In this document: positions 1 to 8,422 of the stretch, piece after piece
Layout of the letters: every line of letters begins with the position of its first letter
Position numbering within the stretch: the first letter of the stretch is position 1
Source: Pleomorphomonas sp.
GTDB lineage: Bacteria > Pseudomonadota > Alphaproteobacteria > Rhizobiales > Pleomorphomonadaceae
DNA length: 57,364 nt
Assembly: GCA_029976075.1 (NCBI GenBank)
Contig: JARKNW010000127.1
Location: forward strand, 1-57,364
Direction: 5' to 3'
The notes under the pieces: model-generated
The model's input: the letters and a program-made list of their open reading frames with translations, nothing else
Database searches by the model: none
Told to the model about the DNA's origin: nothing
Program-made: the position numbers and the translations under genes

Positions 1-152
1 ACCTTCATCAGCGTCGACTTGCCGGCGCCGTTCTCGCCGCAGAGCGCGTGGATTTCGCCTTCCTCTACCGAAAAGCTGACGTCGCGCAACGCCATGACGC
101 CTGGAAACGTCTTGGTGATGTTGCGCATCTCGAGGATCACGTTCGTGCTCAC
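1..152 (-). CDS. gguA: Sugar ABC transporter ATP-binding protein, 5' end only (GguA-like)
   Basis: Only the first 50 codons are in the window. The start is a GTG at 152, preceded by AAAGGAG with normal spacing. The fragment reads as the first nucleotide-binding domain of a tandem sugar ATPase: an [13 protein letters not shown] strand, then [17 protein letters not shown], which contains the Walker A loop at about residues 39-46. In Agrobacterium, chvE is followed by gguA and gguB, and this gene lies directly after a clear ChvE homologue, so GguA is the best name; XylG or MglA would be the generic alternatives. It should energise import of the sugars bound by ChvE at the inner membrane. The gap to chvE holds a strong hairpin. 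Confidence 0.85.
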   Translation of the reverse strand, partial: MSTNVILEMRNITKTFPGVMALRDVSFSVEEGEIHALCGENGAGKSTLMK

Positions 153-272
153 GCGAGGCTCCTTTGTCCGCCGATCTCCGATGGGCGACAGGCAGAATAG
201 TCTTGTTGTTGGTGTATTGCCGCTAGGGCACCTGAGGGCGCACCGATCCGCGCAGCGGGCAGATTTTGAAGA

Positions 273-296
273 CCGCGCGGGGCGTGCCCCGCGCGG
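273..296 (-). promoter_or_regulatory. Intercistronic hairpin between chvE and gguA
   Basis: There is a perfect 11-bp inverted repeat, CCGCGCGGGGC (273-283) and GCCCCGCGCGG (286-296), with a 2-nt centre. It starts 20 bp after the chvE stop. On the minus strand it is followed by TCTTCAAAATC, not a true T-run, so I infer a 3'-end stabiliser or partial terminator that keeps binding-protein mRNA in excess over gguA, not a full terminator. Confidence 0.65.
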
Positions 297-315
297 AATA
301 GTTCTTAGCCGAAGA

Positions 316-1380
316 TTACTTCAGCTGATCTTCCTTGTAGTAACCAGACTTGATTACCACGTCCATGTAATTGTCCTTGGTCACCAGAACCGGCTTCAGC
401 AGGAAGGACGGAACAACCTTCACGCCGTTGTCGTAGGTCTTGGTGTCGTTGACTTCCACTTCCTTGCCCTCGAGAGCCTGCGAGACCATCTTCACGGTCT
501 GCTTGGCGAGCTCGCGGGTGTCCTTGAAGATCGTCGAATACTGCTCGCCGGCGACAATAGCCTTGACGGACGGCAGTTCGGCGTCCTGACCGGAGACGTA
601 CGGCATCGCCGTGCCCTGGGTGCCGTAGCCGACGCCCTTGAGCGAGGAGATGATGCCGATCGAGATGCCGTCATACGGCGAGAGAACGGCGTCGACATGC
701 TTGTCGGTGTAGTTGGCCGACAGGATGTTGTCCATGCGGGCCTGGGCGGTGGCGCCGTCCCAACGCATCGTGGCAACCTGAGCGAACTCAGTCTGCTTCG
801 ACTGCACGACGAGCTTGCCGCTGTCGATATACGGCTTCAGGACGCTCATGGCGCCATTGAAGAAGAACGTCGCGTTGTTGTCGTCGGGCGAACCGGCGAA
901 CAGCTCGATGTTGAACGGGCCCTTGCCGTCCTTCAGGCCGAGCGGGGCTTCGAGCGAGGAGGCCTGGAGCACGCCGACCTGGAAGTTGTCGAAGGTCGAA
1001 TAGTAGTCGACGTTCGGCGAGTTGCGGATCAGGCGGTCATAGGCGAACACCTTGACGCCGGCCTCGTGGGCCTTGGCCAGAATGTCGGTCAGCGTCGTGC
1101 CGTCGATCGAGGCGACAACGAGGACTTTGACGCCCTTGGTCACCATGTTCTCGATCTGGTTCAGCTGGTTCGGGATGTCGTCTTCAGCATACTGAAGGTC
1201 GGTCTCGAAGCCGGCAGCCTTGAACTGATCGACCATGCTGTGGCCGTCGGAAATCCAACGCGACGACGACTGCGTCGGCATCGCGATGCCAACCTTGCCC
1301 TTGTCGGCCGCGTAAGAAGCGGTGGCCATGGCGGAAACGCCGATCACGAGCGTGGCAGCCAGAATCTTGGTAAGCTTCAT
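316..1380 (-). CDS. chvE: ChvE-type multiple sugar-binding periplasmic protein
   Basis: The product is 354 residues, the length I recall for Agrobacterium ChvE. It has a cleavable signal peptide ending near SYAADKG and then [16 protein letters not shown], the type I periplasmic sugar-binding opening. ChvE-like stretches include [51 protein letters not shown] and the terminal GYYKEDQLK. ChvE binds aldoses such as glucose, galactose, xylose and arabinose for the GguAB importer; in Agrobacterium it also signals to VirA and chemoreceptors. I chose ATG 1380 because GGGGGAGAGA lies just upstream and it gives a proper signal peptide; a longer frame to 1455 would add unrelated residues. A hairpin and gguA follow. 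Confidence 0.93.
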   Translation of the reverse strand: MKLTKILAATLVIGVSAMATASYAADKGKVGIAMPTQSSSRWISDGHSMVDQFKAAGFETDLQYAEDDIPNQLNQIENMVTKGVKVLVVASIDGTTLTDILAKAHEAGVKVFAYDRLIRNSPNVDYYSTFDNFQVGVLQASSLEAPLGLKDGKGPFNIELFAGSPDDNNATFFFNGAMSVLKPYIDSGKLVVQSKQTEFAQVATMRWDGATAQARMDNILSANYTDKHVDAVLSPYDGISIGIISSLKGVGYGTQGTAMPYVSGQDAELPSVKAIVAGEQYSTIFKDTRELAKQTVKMVSQALEGKEVEVNDTKTYDNGVKVVPSFLLKPVLVTKDNYMDVVIKSGYYKEDQLK

Positions 1381-1458
1381 TCTCTCCCCCTTCAATCCCG
1401 CGAAGCTGGCGACTTGCCATTCCTCTTCGGGAATTCCGTGTGAGTTGGTGACCAATTC

Positions 1459-1580
1459 CGTCAGGCGCTTGCCGCCCCTGACGTCCTCATAAAGCAGGGC
1501 AACCCCGCCTTATTCCCTTGTTGGGTCCGATGGCGGACTGCCATCGGATCCCTCCCTCCATCCGCACCGGCTTACGCCGG
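1459..1580 (-). promoter_or_regulatory. Three-hairpin leader upstream of chvE
   Basis: Within 80-200 bp upstream of the chvE start lie three inverted repeats. The nearest is CGTCAGG (1459-1465) with CCTGACG (1477-1483), extendable to 10 pairs with one mismatch. Next is a perfect 9-bp pair, TCCGATGGC (1526-1534) and GCCATCGGA (1540-1548), with a 5-nt loop. The third is CCGGC (1567-1571) and GCCGG (1576-1580) with a 4-nt loop. I infer a structured 5' untranslated leader on the chvE mRNA. No known riboswitch class is recognised, and neither strong stem is followed by a T-run. Confidence 0.45.
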
Positions 1581-2815
1581 ACAGGGGAAGGACCTCCATG
1601 AGGCGAACGGCGATCACCTGACCGCCATCGCCATGCCGCGTTGACCGGGCGGCAAACTTTGGTCTCCGGAGAATCCGGAAGGCCGTACGCCAAAACCGCC
1701 CTATGGGCGGCGCGTGCGCTCTGCATCCTCAGCGGCAGTTTCACCGAAACCGCGCTGCTGTCCATACCTTGCCCGTACCGACCATCGACTAACGCGCCGA
1801 CGATTGGCCCAAGCAAACCCAAGCACACCAGGCGATTGGCGGGCTCGCGAGCAACAGCACAGGGGTGATGGGCCGAAGAGGAGAATTCTCCCGCCGTCCT
1901 GACTGTCGAGTACCCATCGGTGACATGTTTGTCCGTGGACGAAATGCCTTGCCTAACCGGGTGTGATTCTATCGTGTCGAGGCGATGCGCCGCAAACGAC
2001 CCGACAGTATCGGCCCCAAGCCGCGGACTGCCGAAGGCATCACGCTCGCAACTCCCTGTCATGCCTGATTTTTCCCCCAAATCAGCCTTAGTGTCCGGTC
2101 CTCTTCCCAGGCGCCGGATCGACTTTATGTAATAGTTTAGCCAAGCGCTCCATGCTCTGCAAGCCCCGCTTTTATCCGTGCAATCCCTTGCATTTTCACT
2201 GTAGGGGAATACGGTGCTTGGCCAACACGCCGTAACTAAAAGAGAAAATTCGACTTTAGGAGAATTTTGAGCGGTTTTGAACGATAGCGCAATTATAATT
2301 TCGATTATCGAACAAAATTTTTATAGGTAAAATACAAAAATACAATCCAAAGTAGATTAATATCAGATGTTGCTCGCGACAGGGTATATGAGAATCTGTA
2401 GAAACTTATCGCTTGTGGAGTCGTGAGCCAGGATTTTTCCCGGAAGGTTGGCTTGGCAAACTGCTTCGACCCCGCAAGCGAAGGCAGGATTATCCATGTT
2501 TTGATGAACGTTTCGGTCGGCTCGGGACGCCGAAAACGTTCGCAGACGTTCGCCGGGCGCAGGTCCGACCCGAGAAATCCGCCGAGCAACCCTTGGAACG
2601 GCGCATGACGAAGCCACCGAGGCCTATGCGGCCCCGGTGTAATTTCCTGGATAAATCTACCGAGGATTGTTTCCCTCGGTCAACGATCGAAGCGTCTCAA
2701 GCGATTGCAGGGAGCGTTTCCGGCCTGCCAGATGAGGCAAAAGGGAATGATTCCACGCTGCACTTTGAAACGACCGCGCATTCGCAGGTCTCTTGAGGCT
2801 TGATTGTGAGGCGAG
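1581..2815. other. Long region with no supportable gene between chvE and glmU
   Basis: About 1.2 kb holds only open frames with no recognisable domain, no convincing ribosome binding site and arginine/proline-rich shadow composition. About 1600-2100 has the base composition of coding DNA but no protein I can recognise. About 2200-2420 is clearly more AT-rich than the rest of the window and carries dyads such as AAAATTC (2245-2251) with GAATTTT (2262-2268). There is a perfect 12-bp palindrome, GGAGAATTCTCC, at 1880-1891, and a 7-bp hairpin at 2659-2680. It could be decayed genes, a small-RNA locus or an extended control region. Confidence 0.5.
2282..2310. promoter_or_regulatory. AT-rich concentric dyad, possible operator
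   Basis: CGATA (2282-2286) and TATCG (2306-2310) flank a perfect 10-bp palindrome, AATTATAATT (2291-2300), with almost the same centre. It sits in the most AT-rich part of the window, about 500 bp from glmU and 900 bp from chvE. A protein-binding site is plausible; the target gene is unknown. Confidence 0.3.
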
Positions 2816-4180
2816 TCAGGTTGCGGACTTGGCGGCGGCCTTCTTCGCTGCGAGCTCAGCCTTCTTCGCTGAGCCCATGCCTTCCTTCACTTCCTGCCGA
2901 GCACGGCCGAAGGCCATGGCGCCATCGGGCACGTCGGATGTAATCACCGAGCCAGCGGCGGTCAGGGAGTTGTCGCCAACCCTGACGGGCGCCACCATGA
3001 CCGTATTGGATCCGACAAACACGTCCGCTCCAATGACCGTCTTGTGTTTGAAGAAGCCGTCGTAGTTGCAGGTGATGGTGCCGGCACCGACGTTGGTGCG
3101 AGCTCCAATCGTCGCGTCACCGATATATGTGAGATGGTTGACCTTGGCTCCCGGGTCGACGCGGGCGTTCTTGATCTCGACGAAGTTGCCGACATGAACA
3201 TTCTCGGCAAGATCGGCGCCGGGGCGGAGACGCGCGTAAGGCCCGATGATGGCGCCGCTTGCAACCTTCGCCCCTTCGAGGTGGCTGAAAGCCCTGATCA
3301 CGACGCCTGAAGCTACCTCCACACCCGGCGCAAAGACCACGTTGGGTTCGACGACGACGTCGCGACCGAGGCGCGTATCAAAGGAAAAGAACACGGTTTC
3401 CGGCGCGACCAGCGTCACACCCGCCGCCATCGCTTCCGCGCGCGCCCGCTGCTGAAAGATCGCCTCCGCCGCGGCGAGCTGCGACCGATCGTTGACGCCA
3501 ACGAACTCGCGCTCGTCACCGATGACTGCTTCGGCTCGGAGGCCACGCGCCGTTCCGACGGCGACGGCATCGGTAAGATAGTACTCGCCCTTCGCATTGG
3601 CGTTCCCGATGGCTTCCAGCAGTTCCGGCAATAGTCCGGAACGGAACGCCATGATGCCCGAGTTGCAAAGACGGATCGCCTTGGTCGCGGCGTCGGCATC
3701 CTTCTCCTCGACGATGGCGACGAGGCGACCATCGTTGACGATCAGCCGGCCATAGCCAGTAGGAGTATCCGTCTCGAACCCCAGGAGGGCGATGTCAGCG
3801 CCGGCATTCAGCCGGTCAGTGAGAGCGGATATGGTGGCCGGCCGGACGAGCGGCGTATCGCCAAACAGAACGAGCACCGGTCCCTTATGGCTGGCAAGCG
3901 CCTCGCGGGCCGCAAGCGCCGCATGAGCGGTGCCTAGCCGTTCGCGTTGCTCAAAGACTTGTACGGTGGAACCGCCTTTGGCCAAATGAGCGCGCACTTT
4001 GTCGGCGCCGGCTCCGATCACCACGGCCAGTCGCTCGGCTCCACCGGCCCGGGCGCTTTCCAGGACAGCATCGATGAGCGGACGCCCTCCAACTGAATGC
4101 ATAACCTTCGGCAGGTTGGATTTCATGCGCGTGCCTTCCCCTGCCGCGAGGACGACGGCGAGACAGGACTGATCGTTCAT
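2816..4180 (-). CDS. glmU: Bifunctional GlmU: GlcNAc-1-P uridyltransferase / GlcN-1-P acetyltransferase
   Basis: The 454-residue protein makes UDP-GlcNAc for peptidoglycan and lipopolysaccharide, first acetylating GlcN-1-P from acetyl-CoA and then coupling it to UTP in the cytoplasm. The N-terminal nucleotidyltransferase opens with LAAGEGTRM (11-19) and Lys25 of the LPKV motif, and continues with LFGDTPL. From about residue 250 the left-handed beta-helix hexapeptide repeats begin, with NHLTYIGDATIG and GAGTITCNYDG typical of GlmU. The length is normal, with an Ala/Lys-rich tail. ATG 4180 has AGGAG upstream. It is transcribed alone, divergently from the Nudix gene. I saw no clear T-run terminator after the stop. 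Confidence 0.96.
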   Translation of the reverse strand: MNDQSCLAVVLAAGEGTRMKSNLPKVMHSVGGRPLIDAVLESARAGGAERLAVVIGAGADKVRAHLAKGGSTVQVFEQRERLGTAHAALAAREALASHKGPVLVLFGDTPLVRPATISALTDRLNAGADIALLGFETDTPTGYGRLIVNDGRLVAIVEEKDADAATKAIRLCNSGIMAFRSGLLPELLEAIGNANAKGEYYLTDAVAVGTARGLRAEAVIGDEREFVGVNDRSQLAAAEAIFQQRARAEAMAAGVTLVAPETVFFSFDTRLGRDVVVEPNVVFAPGVEVASGVVIRAFSHLEGAKVASGAIIGPYARLRPGADLAENVHVGNFVEIKNARVDPGAKVNHLTYIGDATIGARTNVGAGTITCNYDGFFKHKTVIGADVFVGSNTVMVAPVRVGDNSLTAAGSVITSDVPDGAMAFGRARQEVKEGMGSAKKAELAAKKAAAKSAT

Positions 4181-4405
4181 GCTGGGCTCCTAACGCTGAT
4201 GCTGCATTTGGCCGAGGCGAGGGGGGGTGGTCAAGCTCCGTCCGCAACCACTGTTTCATTGCGAGCCACAGAGCCCGACTGTTGCCGACGAGCGACAGCT
4301 GCCGCAGGGCTGAGGTTTCGCTTCCCGTCGTCTGAGTGGTCATGCTGGCGAGGGGGAAGGTGGGCGGCTATCAAGGGTCGCACCAACGTCGACAGGAGAT
4401 TCCAA

Positions 4406-5014
4406 ATGGCGGACCAGCTTACCGACAACCGTTTGCCTCCGGTGTCGGTCAAGGAGCGCAGAACTGTCTACGATGGTTGGCTGACGCTGGAAGTCGCTGT
4501 TCTTGAAACGACTGTTCATGGTGAGCCCCGATTGGTACGCCGCGAGGTTCATGACCACGGCGACGGTGCTGCAGTTCTGATTTACGATTCGCTCCGCCGG
4601 ACGGCCATTTTGGTTCGGCAGGTACGCGCGGCTGCCCTGTTGGCCGACGGACGGGGTGTTACCCTGGAGGCGATTGCCGGTATCGTCGATGATGGTGAAG
4701 ATGGAGAGACGGCGGTTCGTCGCGAGGCTTGGGAGGAGGCGGGTTGCGTCGTCGGCAAGTTGGAGTTCCTTGGCCGTCCCTACGCTTCTCCAGGTTCGCT
4801 TACCGAGCGGGTTTGGCTCTATCTGGGAGAGCTGGACACGACCGCGCCGCGTGGTAAAGGCGGCGGTCTTCCGGAAGAGAATGAAGAGATCGAGGTTGTC
4901 GAGTTGCCGTTGTCCACCCTGGCAGAGCTCGCCGATGGCGGTGAGACGCTCGACATGAAGACCCACCTGCTTGTCGAGACGCTGCGTCGACGTCGGCCCG
5001 AGCTGTTCGCCTAA
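4406..5014 (+). CDS. Nudix hydrolase, ADP-ribose/GDP-mannose pyrophosphatase type
   Basis: The protein is 202 residues with a complete Nudix box at residues 92-114: G92, E98, R106-E107, E110-E111 and G113 fit G-x5-E-x7-RE-U-x-EE-x-G-U. Length, the N-terminal beta-rich region (VYDGWLTLEV) and YASPGSLTERVWLYLGEL resemble the NudF/NudK group, which cleaves ADP-ribose or GDP-mannose to nucleoside monophosphate and sugar phosphate; the exact substrate is not visible. ATG 4406 was chosen because CAGGAG precedes it by 7-8 bp; the frame stays open upstream but would run antisense into glmU. It is a single gene converging on the next, with only 12 bp between the stops. Confidence 0.85.
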   Translation: MADQLTDNRLPPVSVKERRTVYDGWLTLEVAVLETTVHGEPRLVRREVHDHGDGAAVLIYDSLRRTAILVRQVRAAALLADGRGVTLEAIAGIVDDGEDGETAVRREAWEEAGCVVGKLEFLGRPYASPGSLTERVWLYLGELDTTAPRGKGGGLPEENEEIEVVELPLSTLAELADGGETLDMKTHLLVETLRRRRPELFA

Positions 5015-5026
5015 GCCCTCGCGCCA

Positions 5027-6046
5027 TCAGGGACAGTCGGCGACGCGTCCGGCTTGCACGTCCTGGCAAAGACGTTCGGCGTCGATCCAGCCGGCCGTCA
5101 GCGCCAGGCCGAGCGCATCGACAGTGATGGTGAACGGCTGGAGATACAGTTCGTAAGTCGTTCCCTCCCCACCGTCGATCGGCTTTGCTACCCCGAGCTC
5201 TCTTGCCGAGCGGCCTTCCGCCAGTTGCAGAGCCACTTCGCCCGCCTTGCGGGCCAGGGCTGCATGATCTTCCCAAATGGTCGCCACTTGCAGTCCACGA
5301 GCGATCCTGTTGAGGGTGAGTGGGTCGCCGCCCTGACCAACGACGGCAACCTTGTCGATGAGGTCTCGCTCTACCAAGACCGAGATGGCCTCGCCGGCAC
5401 TGGCGTCGTCGGGCGTCAACACGGCGTCCACGGCGTTGCGGGTGTCATCGAGAATATTGCCAAAGGCTCTCCGCGCGTTGAGCGACAGGCCACCGGGCGT
5501 ATAGGCCTCACCTGCGATCCGGATCAGGCCCGCGTTGATGGAGTCCTTCAGCACACCCATCTGGCCCGCGTAGAGGCGGGCTGTCTGCGGATCGTCGAAA
5601 TCGCCTTTCAGCAGCACCCAATTGCCGCGCGGACGCGCCGCATAAAGCGCCAACGCTTGCAGTCGACCGACGTCGATCTGGTTGAAGCCAATCGACAGCA
5701 CGCCGTCCAGACTGATGGGGCGATCGTAGCCTATGACAGGAACACCCGCGGCGACGGCTGCGCGGATTGTCGATTCCAGTGCCCGCGAATCGACCGCCGC
5801 GACAATCAGGACGTCGACACGCGCGTCGATGAGGCTTTTGACATCGAGAATCTGTTTGGCGGCTGACAGCCGTGCGTCCGTCTCGACGACTGCACTCGAG
5901 GCGACCGCTACCGCCTTGCGAATGATCTCCGAGTCCGCTTTCCACTCATGCGTCGTGCCGCCCGGCCAACTGACGCCAATGACCGGTGCCGCCATCGCCA
6001 TCTGACAGCACATCCAAAGAACGATAGCTGGAAGTACACTCCGCAT
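5027..6046 (-). CDS. Orphan XylF/RbsB-type periplasmic sugar-binding protein
   Basis: This 339-residue type I periplasmic binding protein begins with a signal peptide (MRSVLPAIVLWMCCQMAMA, cut before APVIGVSW). It has the usual core pieces: VDVLIVAAVDSRALE, GVPVIGYDRPI, AGQMGVLKDSI, VDAVLTPDDASAGEAI and VAVVGQGGDP. The family binds monosaccharides for ABC importers or chemoreceptors. No ATPase or permease is adjacent, so it must share a transporter encoded elsewhere or act as a sensor input. ATG 6046 gives the signal peptide and has GGGGGGA upstream at slightly long spacing. It is divergent from the ROK regulator across 441 bp rich in dyads, so control by that regulator is likely but inferred. 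The ligand cannot be predicted. Confidence 0.8.
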   Translation of the reverse strand: MRSVLPAIVLWMCCQMAMAAPVIGVSWPGGTTHEWKADSEIIRKAVAVASSAVVETDARLSAAKQILDVKSLIDARVDVLIVAAVDSRALESTIRAAVAAGVPVIGYDRPISLDGVLSIGFNQIDVGRLQALALYAARPRGNWVLLKGDFDDPQTARLYAGQMGVLKDSINAGLIRIAGEAYTPGGLSLNARRAFGNILDDTRNAVDAVLTPDDASAGEAISVLVERDLIDKVAVVGQGGDPLTLNRIARGLQVATIWEDHAALARKAGEVALQLAEGRSARELGVAKPIDGGEGTTYELYLQPFTITVDALGLALTAGWIDAERLCQDVQAGRVADCP

Positions 6047-6253
6047 GCCGAAGACGTCCCCCCGAAAGTCGTTCTCATGGGCGCGCGGACAATACGCGCC
6101 GAGCCGAGTGTTGTGAAGCGGGCTGGAGGGCTGTTCGATCCAATGATTATCTTTGAAGCTCAAAAAAAGCGTGGACCGAGGCAGGGCACGATGTCAATAT
6201 TCTCATCGCGAGGCCAGATGCTACGGGATGGAGACGGATGGCCTTGCTGGGGG

Positions 6254-6277
6254 GGAGGCGATGGGGTCATCGCCTCC
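6254..6277. repeat. Perfect 10-bp-stem hairpin
   Basis: GGAGGCGATG (6254-6263) pairs with CATCGCCTCC (6268-6277) around the loop GGGT. Neither side has a T-run, so it is not a classical terminator. It may be part of the leader of the orphan binding-protein mRNA or a protein-binding dyad. Confidence 0.5.
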
Positions 6278-6334
6278 GGTGGGTGTCTGGGCAGGAAGAC
6301 TGAACAAATATCGGTCGACCGCGATTGCCGGTTC

Positions 6335-6355
6335 GATTGACCTATTCGATCAATC
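6335..6355. promoter_or_regulatory. Candidate operator GATTGA-N9-TCAATC
   Basis: Perfect 6-bp arms at 6335-6340 and 6350-6355 have a 9-bp spacer, so the arm centres are 15 bp apart. The dyad lies about 135 bp before the ROK start and about 290 bp before the binding-protein start, a reasonable place for a site controlling both. Confidence 0.35.
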
Positions 6356-6392
6356 TGCTAACGCGTCGGTCCTGTTTGGCTGGACGTGCATC

Positions 6393-6421
6393 GCGATCGG
6401 ATGGGTGCGCAGACCGATCGC
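6393..6421. promoter_or_regulatory. Candidate operator GCGATCGG-N13-CCGATCGC
   Basis: Perfect 8-bp arms at 6393-6400 and 6414-6421 end 66 bp upstream of the ROK start codon. This fits an autoregulatory operator or a leader hairpin; the sequence alone does not decide. Confidence 0.35.
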
Positions 6422-6487
6422 CGGACATTCTTGCGGTGAAGCGGCGCCAGAGAGGGAGCAATCCCGGCGGGGAGGATAGGCAGTATC

Positions 6488-7777
6488 ATGACCGTGCGTG
6501 GAGATGGGTCGCGGCGAGCTTCGGCCGGTAAGGCGGACAGCGATCACGTCCGGCGGCAAAACAGGTCGCTGGTTCTGTCGGCATTGCGGCGACGCGAACC
6601 GATCGCCCGTGTCGATCTCGGTACGGAGACGCGCCTTTCGCCGGCTACGATTACGGCCATCACCGCCGATCTTATCGCCGAAGGACTGGTTGAAGCGCGT
6701 GACGACGAGGCCGAAGGGGGGGAGGTTCAGGCCGAACCGGCGCGGCGCGGTCGGCCCCGTGTCATGCTGCGTCTCGACCCGGCGGCGGGCTATGTCCTGG
6801 CCGCGAAGGTTTCGCGCGACAGCGTCGTGCTGCAGCTTGCCGATTTCGATGGCCGGATCATCGACCATAAGGAAGCGGTCGTGGCGACATATGAAGAGAC
6901 ACGCGACAGCTTTCCGGTGAAGTTGGCCGGTCTCTTGGAAGGTATCGTCGCCGACAATGGTATCGATTTCCGGCAGGTGGCCGAGATTGCCATCGGCGCG
7001 CAGGGCTTCGTCGACACCAACACCGGGTCGGTGATGTGGTCGCCGGCCTTCAGCGTTCGTGACATGCGCCTGGTCGAACCGTTGAAGGCCCTCACCGGTC
7101 GTAACTGCATTCTTTCCAACGACGCCAACATGATCGCTCAGGCCTTGCACGAGGCAAATCCTGACATCTACAGCGGCACGTTTGCCGTGATCTTTGTCGA
7201 CCAGGGCGTTGGAGCTGGGTTGTTCGTTGGCGATCGGCTGCATCATGGTGCCGCCGGCTCTGCCGCCGAATTCGGCCACATGAACCATTTGCCCAATGGC
7301 GCTCTTTGCCAATGCGGCCGGCGTGGATGCCTAGAGGCCTATATTGCGGACTATGCCATTCATCGACAGGCCCTGGGTCTGCCGGAGGATGCGCCGCCGC
7401 TGAGCGTGCGGCCGACGCAAGGTGAGTTGATTGCCCACGAGGCAGCTGCCTATGCCGGTGATGAAGCGATGCGGGCGATCTATCACCGCGCGGGAGAGAC
7501 GCTCGGCTACGGGCTTGCCCGGCTGATGGCGCTGATCAACCCTAGCCGCATCGTGCTGACCGGCGGTTCGGTGCGCGCCTATCCGTTATTGGAGGCTGGG
7601 CTGAAGACGGCGATCGAGGCGGCCCTGGTGGAGGATCTGCGTCGATCAACGGTGATCGAGACGCTGCCATGGCAGACCGACATGATCATGACAGGCCTCA
7701 TATCTTATATGCTGACGCGGCTCGATCGGGAGGTCTTTGCCAATCCGGCCGAGGCTCGAAGGTTCCGAATAGACTGA
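6488..7777 (+). CDS. ROK-family transcriptional regulator (XylR/NagC type)
   Basis: The protein is 429 residues. Residues about 20-75 form a MarR-like winged helix-turn-helix (recognition region near LSPATITAITADLIAEGLV). A ROK sugar-kinase-like domain follows from about 95. The ROK zinc site is intact: His264 in EFGHMNH and Cys274, Cys276 and Cys281 in CQCGRRGC. As in NagC, Mlc and XylR, this fold binds a sugar or sugar phosphate and releases DNA. The divergent neighbour is an orphan sugar-binding protein and is the likely target. ATG 6488 follows GGGGAGG at slightly long spacing. The inducer is not identifiable. Confidence 0.88.
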   Translation: MTVRGDGSRRASAGKADSDHVRRQNRSLVLSALRRREPIARVDLGTETRLSPATITAITADLIAEGLVEARDDEAEGGEVQAEPARRGRPRVMLRLDPAAGYVLAAKVSRDSVVLQLADFDGRIIDHKEAVVATYEETRDSFPVKLAGLLEGIVADNGIDFRQVAEIAIGAQGFVDTNTGSVMWSPAFSVRDMRLVEPLKALTGRNCILSNDANMIAQALHEANPDIYSGTFAVIFVDQGVGAGLFVGDRLHHGAAGSAAEFGHMNHLPNGALCQCGRRGCLEAYIADYAIHRQALGLPEDAPPLSVRPTQGELIAHEAAAYAGDEAMRAIYHRAGETLGYGLARLMALINPSRIVLTGGSVRAYPLLEAGLKTAIEAALVEDLRRSTVIETLPWQTDMIMTGLISYMLTRLDREVFANPAEARRFRID

Positions 7778-7778
7778 T

Positions 7779-7793
7779 CCGGTCGTTGACCGG
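7779..7793. terminator. Short hairpin after the ROK gene, possible weak terminator
   Basis: CCGGTC (7779-7784) and GACCGG (7788-7793) form a perfect 6-bp stem with a 3-nt loop, 1 bp after the ROK stop. No T-run follows on either strand. It lies between converging genes. Confidence 0.3.
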
Positions 7794-7873
7794 GGCAGTT
7801 TGGGGGGGCAGCCCTGAGGTCGTCGAGCCACCCGGTTATTGCTGGCCGTGGCGTCTTCGAACCACCGGCGGCA

Positions 7874-8419
7874 TCAGTCGGCGCGCCGGCGAAGCCAGGG
7901 GCGCGTGCCTGCCGGCGGTTCCGGGACGGCACCGGGTTGGTAATGAAGGCTGGGCGAGGGATCCCTGCCCTCGGCGAGATAGCGGCGAGTCGTCTCGTTC
8001 TTGACCTCGAATGCCGTGAACCCGACACGGCGCATCAAGGGAATCTCGTCGATCAGCACGTCGCCGACCGCCCGAATCTCGCCGGCAAAACCGGCGCGGA
8101 CCAGGCGAGCGGCATGGCTGAAGCCGCGGCCATCCGCGTATTTCGGGAAGTCGATCGCGACGACGACGACGTTGGCGAGGAGTGGCAGCGCCTCTTCCAG
8201 TCGATCGGAAGGTGAAAACAGCAGGCCCAGCCTGCGGTTGCCCAGACCATTCGCATCCAGAGTCGCCCGCAACGTGGCGAGCGGCAATATCAGACCGTCG
8301 CCGCCATTGTCCTCGGCGGCGATGGCAAAGTCGTTCGGCTCAAAGCGACCGTCTCGAAAGATGTCCGAGGTGGAGTGATCGGTGGCGGCGCCTTGCGGCA
8401 CGATGGCGGTGGCAACCAT
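7874..8419 (-). CDS. DUF934 protein of the sulfite-reduction cluster
   Basis: This 181-residue protein matches DUF934, a family found next to cysI/cysH in alpha-, beta- and gammaproteobacteria. Recognisable parts are LILPLATL, LGLLFSPSDRLEEALPLL, VVVVAIDFPKYADGRGFS, GEIRAVGDVLIDEIPLMRRVGF and FEVKNETTRRYL. No catalytic residues or cofactor motif are obvious; its role in sulfite reduction is known only by association. The start lies 3 bp after the cysH stop, so it is the last gene of the DUF2849-cysI-cysH-DUF934 operon and probably translationally coupled. It converges on the ROK gene. Confidence 0.85.
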   Translation of the reverse strand: MVATAIVPQGAATDHSTSDIFRDGRFEPNDFAIAAEDNGGDGLILPLATLRATLDANGLGNRRLGLLFSPSDRLEEALPLLANVVVVAIDFPKYADGRGFSHAARLVRAGFAGEIRAVGDVLIDEIPLMRRVGFTAFEVKNETTRRYLAEGRDPSPSLHYQPGAVPEPPAGTRPWLRRRAD

Positions 8420-8422
8420 GAA

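Larger units (their letters stand above)
6047..6487. promoter_or_regulatory. Divergent control region, orphan binding protein / ROK regulator
   Basis: This 441-bp gene-free stretch holds three strong inverted repeats, listed separately, plus the palindrome CGGTCGACCG at 6312-6321. A GGGGAGG box precedes the ROK start. No confident -35/-10 pair could be picked on either strand. Confidence 0.5.

Noticed and set aside
19..1443. 474-codon open frame on the plus strand
   Set aside because: It lies wholly antisense to gguA and chvE, is Arg/Gly/Asp-rich without a domain, and reflects GC-rich codon bias on the opposite strand.
1487..2080. 197-codon open frame on the minus strand upstream of chvE
   Set aside because: No domain, poor start context, and the hairpins of the chvE leader lie close by. 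I could not support it as a gene, but it is the best of the frames in this gap.
2413..2796. 127-codon open frame on the plus strand before glmU
   Set aside because: Arg/Pro-rich, no recognisable family and no good ribosome site.
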